Below, piece after piece: positions 63,716-64,000 of a DNA stretch of 64,000 nt (its first letter is position 1; each line of letters begins with the position of its first letter). The notes under the pieces were generated by a model. That model saw nothing but the letters and a program-made list of their open reading frames with translations, did no database searches and was not told the DNA's origin. The position numbers were made by a program, and so were the translations under genes. This DNA is from an uncultured bacterium (lineage in GTDB: Bacteria > Bacillota > Bacilli > Lactobacillales > Lactobacillaceae), in NCBI GenBank assembly GCA_905214235.1, contig CAJMLF010000002.1:49698-113697 (forward strand). Direction: 5' to 3'.

Positions 63716-64000
63716 TATTCATCATCTCCAATGGTTTCGCATAAGGTCATCATCATAGGTCTTGCATATAGAATATATTTAGGATTTACATAGGTAGAAC
63801 TATCATAGGTGAAACTGTCGTCCGCATTGTGTTTGTATTCTTTGATACTGACTATTGTGTCACCTTCTAATTGTCCCCAACCGTTGGCGTCGGAATAAAT
63901 CTTATCACCGTTAACCATAGTAATTTGAACACCGTATATCTTTTCTAACGCCGTTTGTAAAATTAAGTTAGAAAAATAGAAAAGCCATTTGTGGTAGACT
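63715..64000 (-). CDS. Phage-like protein, 5' end beyond the window
   Basis: The frame is open from the right edge: reading in from base 64000 it gives VYHKWLFYFSNLILQTALEK, then IYGVQITMVNGDKIYSDANGWGQ, and ends LCETIGDDE at the stop 63715-63717. An internal ATG at 63918 is not needed as a start. No family recognised from these 94 residues. Coupled by TAATG to the adaptor gene, so it is probably a structural or assembly protein. Confidence 0.5.
   Translation of the reverse strand, partial: VYHKWLFYFSNLILQTALEKIYGVQITMVNGDKIYSDANGWGQLEGDTIVSIKEYKHNADDSFTYDSSTYVNPKYILYARPMMMTLCETIGDDE

Overview
The window looks like the chromosome of a heterofermentative lactic acid bacterium, most likely a Limosilactobacillus (reuteri/fermentum/mucosae/panis-like). 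Reasons: moderate GC with GC-rich third positions, AAGGAG-type ribosome binding sites, the cdaA-cdaR-glmM-glmS order, a Lactobacillaceae-style tmRNA, an IS30-family element and a xylAB cluster with ROK-family XylR regulators. I cannot name the species from sequence alone.

Layout. (1) 1-9 kb, housekeeping: a PAS protein cut by the left edge, a DEDDh exonuclease, murB, a ribokinase, a DUF1361 membrane protein, then cdaA-cdaR-glmM (c-di-AMP synthesis and the first committed cell-wall sugar step) and glmS. (2) 9.1-10.3 kb: an IS30 element followed by a promoter-plus-terminator unit that may encode a small RNA. (3) 10.3-22.6 kb: oatA-like O-acetyltransferase, MarR, HAD phosphatase, LysM wall protein, tmRNA gene (ssrA) followed by what looks like the scar of an excised element, pyridoxal kinase plus ECF S component, a two-component system, a GRP sugar uptake protein, a frameshifted maa and pgi. 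(4) 22.8-51.9 kb: a carbohydrate island of about 29 kb. It holds three ROK regulators, two AraC regulators, two GH31 alpha-xylosidases, two GH1 6-phospho-beta-glucosidase-like enzymes, GH120 and GH3 enzymes, four sugar transporters (one frameshifted), a ROK sugar kinase, xylA and xylB. Together these predict uptake of xylo-oligosaccharides and xyloglucan fragments such as isoprimeverose, intracellular hydrolysis, and xylose entry into the phosphoketolase pathway through xylulose-5-phosphate. Several promoters carry cre sites (CcpA) and xyl-operator-like palindromes. (5) 51.9-55.95 kb: a DMT exporter, a membrane-anchored matrixin-type protease, small unknown proteins, a beta-hydroxyacid dehydrogenase, tRNA-Gln and tRNA-Glu. 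(6) 55.95-64.0 kb: an integrated phage-like element at the 3' end of tRNA-Glu.

That last element is the most interesting part. It encodes HNH, TerS, TerL, portal, a protease-capsid fusion and a head-tail connector on the minus strand, then an ArpU-like regulator. The attachment tRNA follows directly. There are no tail, holin or lysin genes between the head module and the att end. This is the gene content expected of a capsid-forming phage satellite (cf-PICI) rather than a complete prophage, though a deleted prophage is not excluded because the right end lies outside the window. A cassette of direct repeats and terminators next to its attachment tRNA is matched in architecture, order and partly in sequence by the region just downstream of ssrA. 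This suggests a related element once sat at ssrA.
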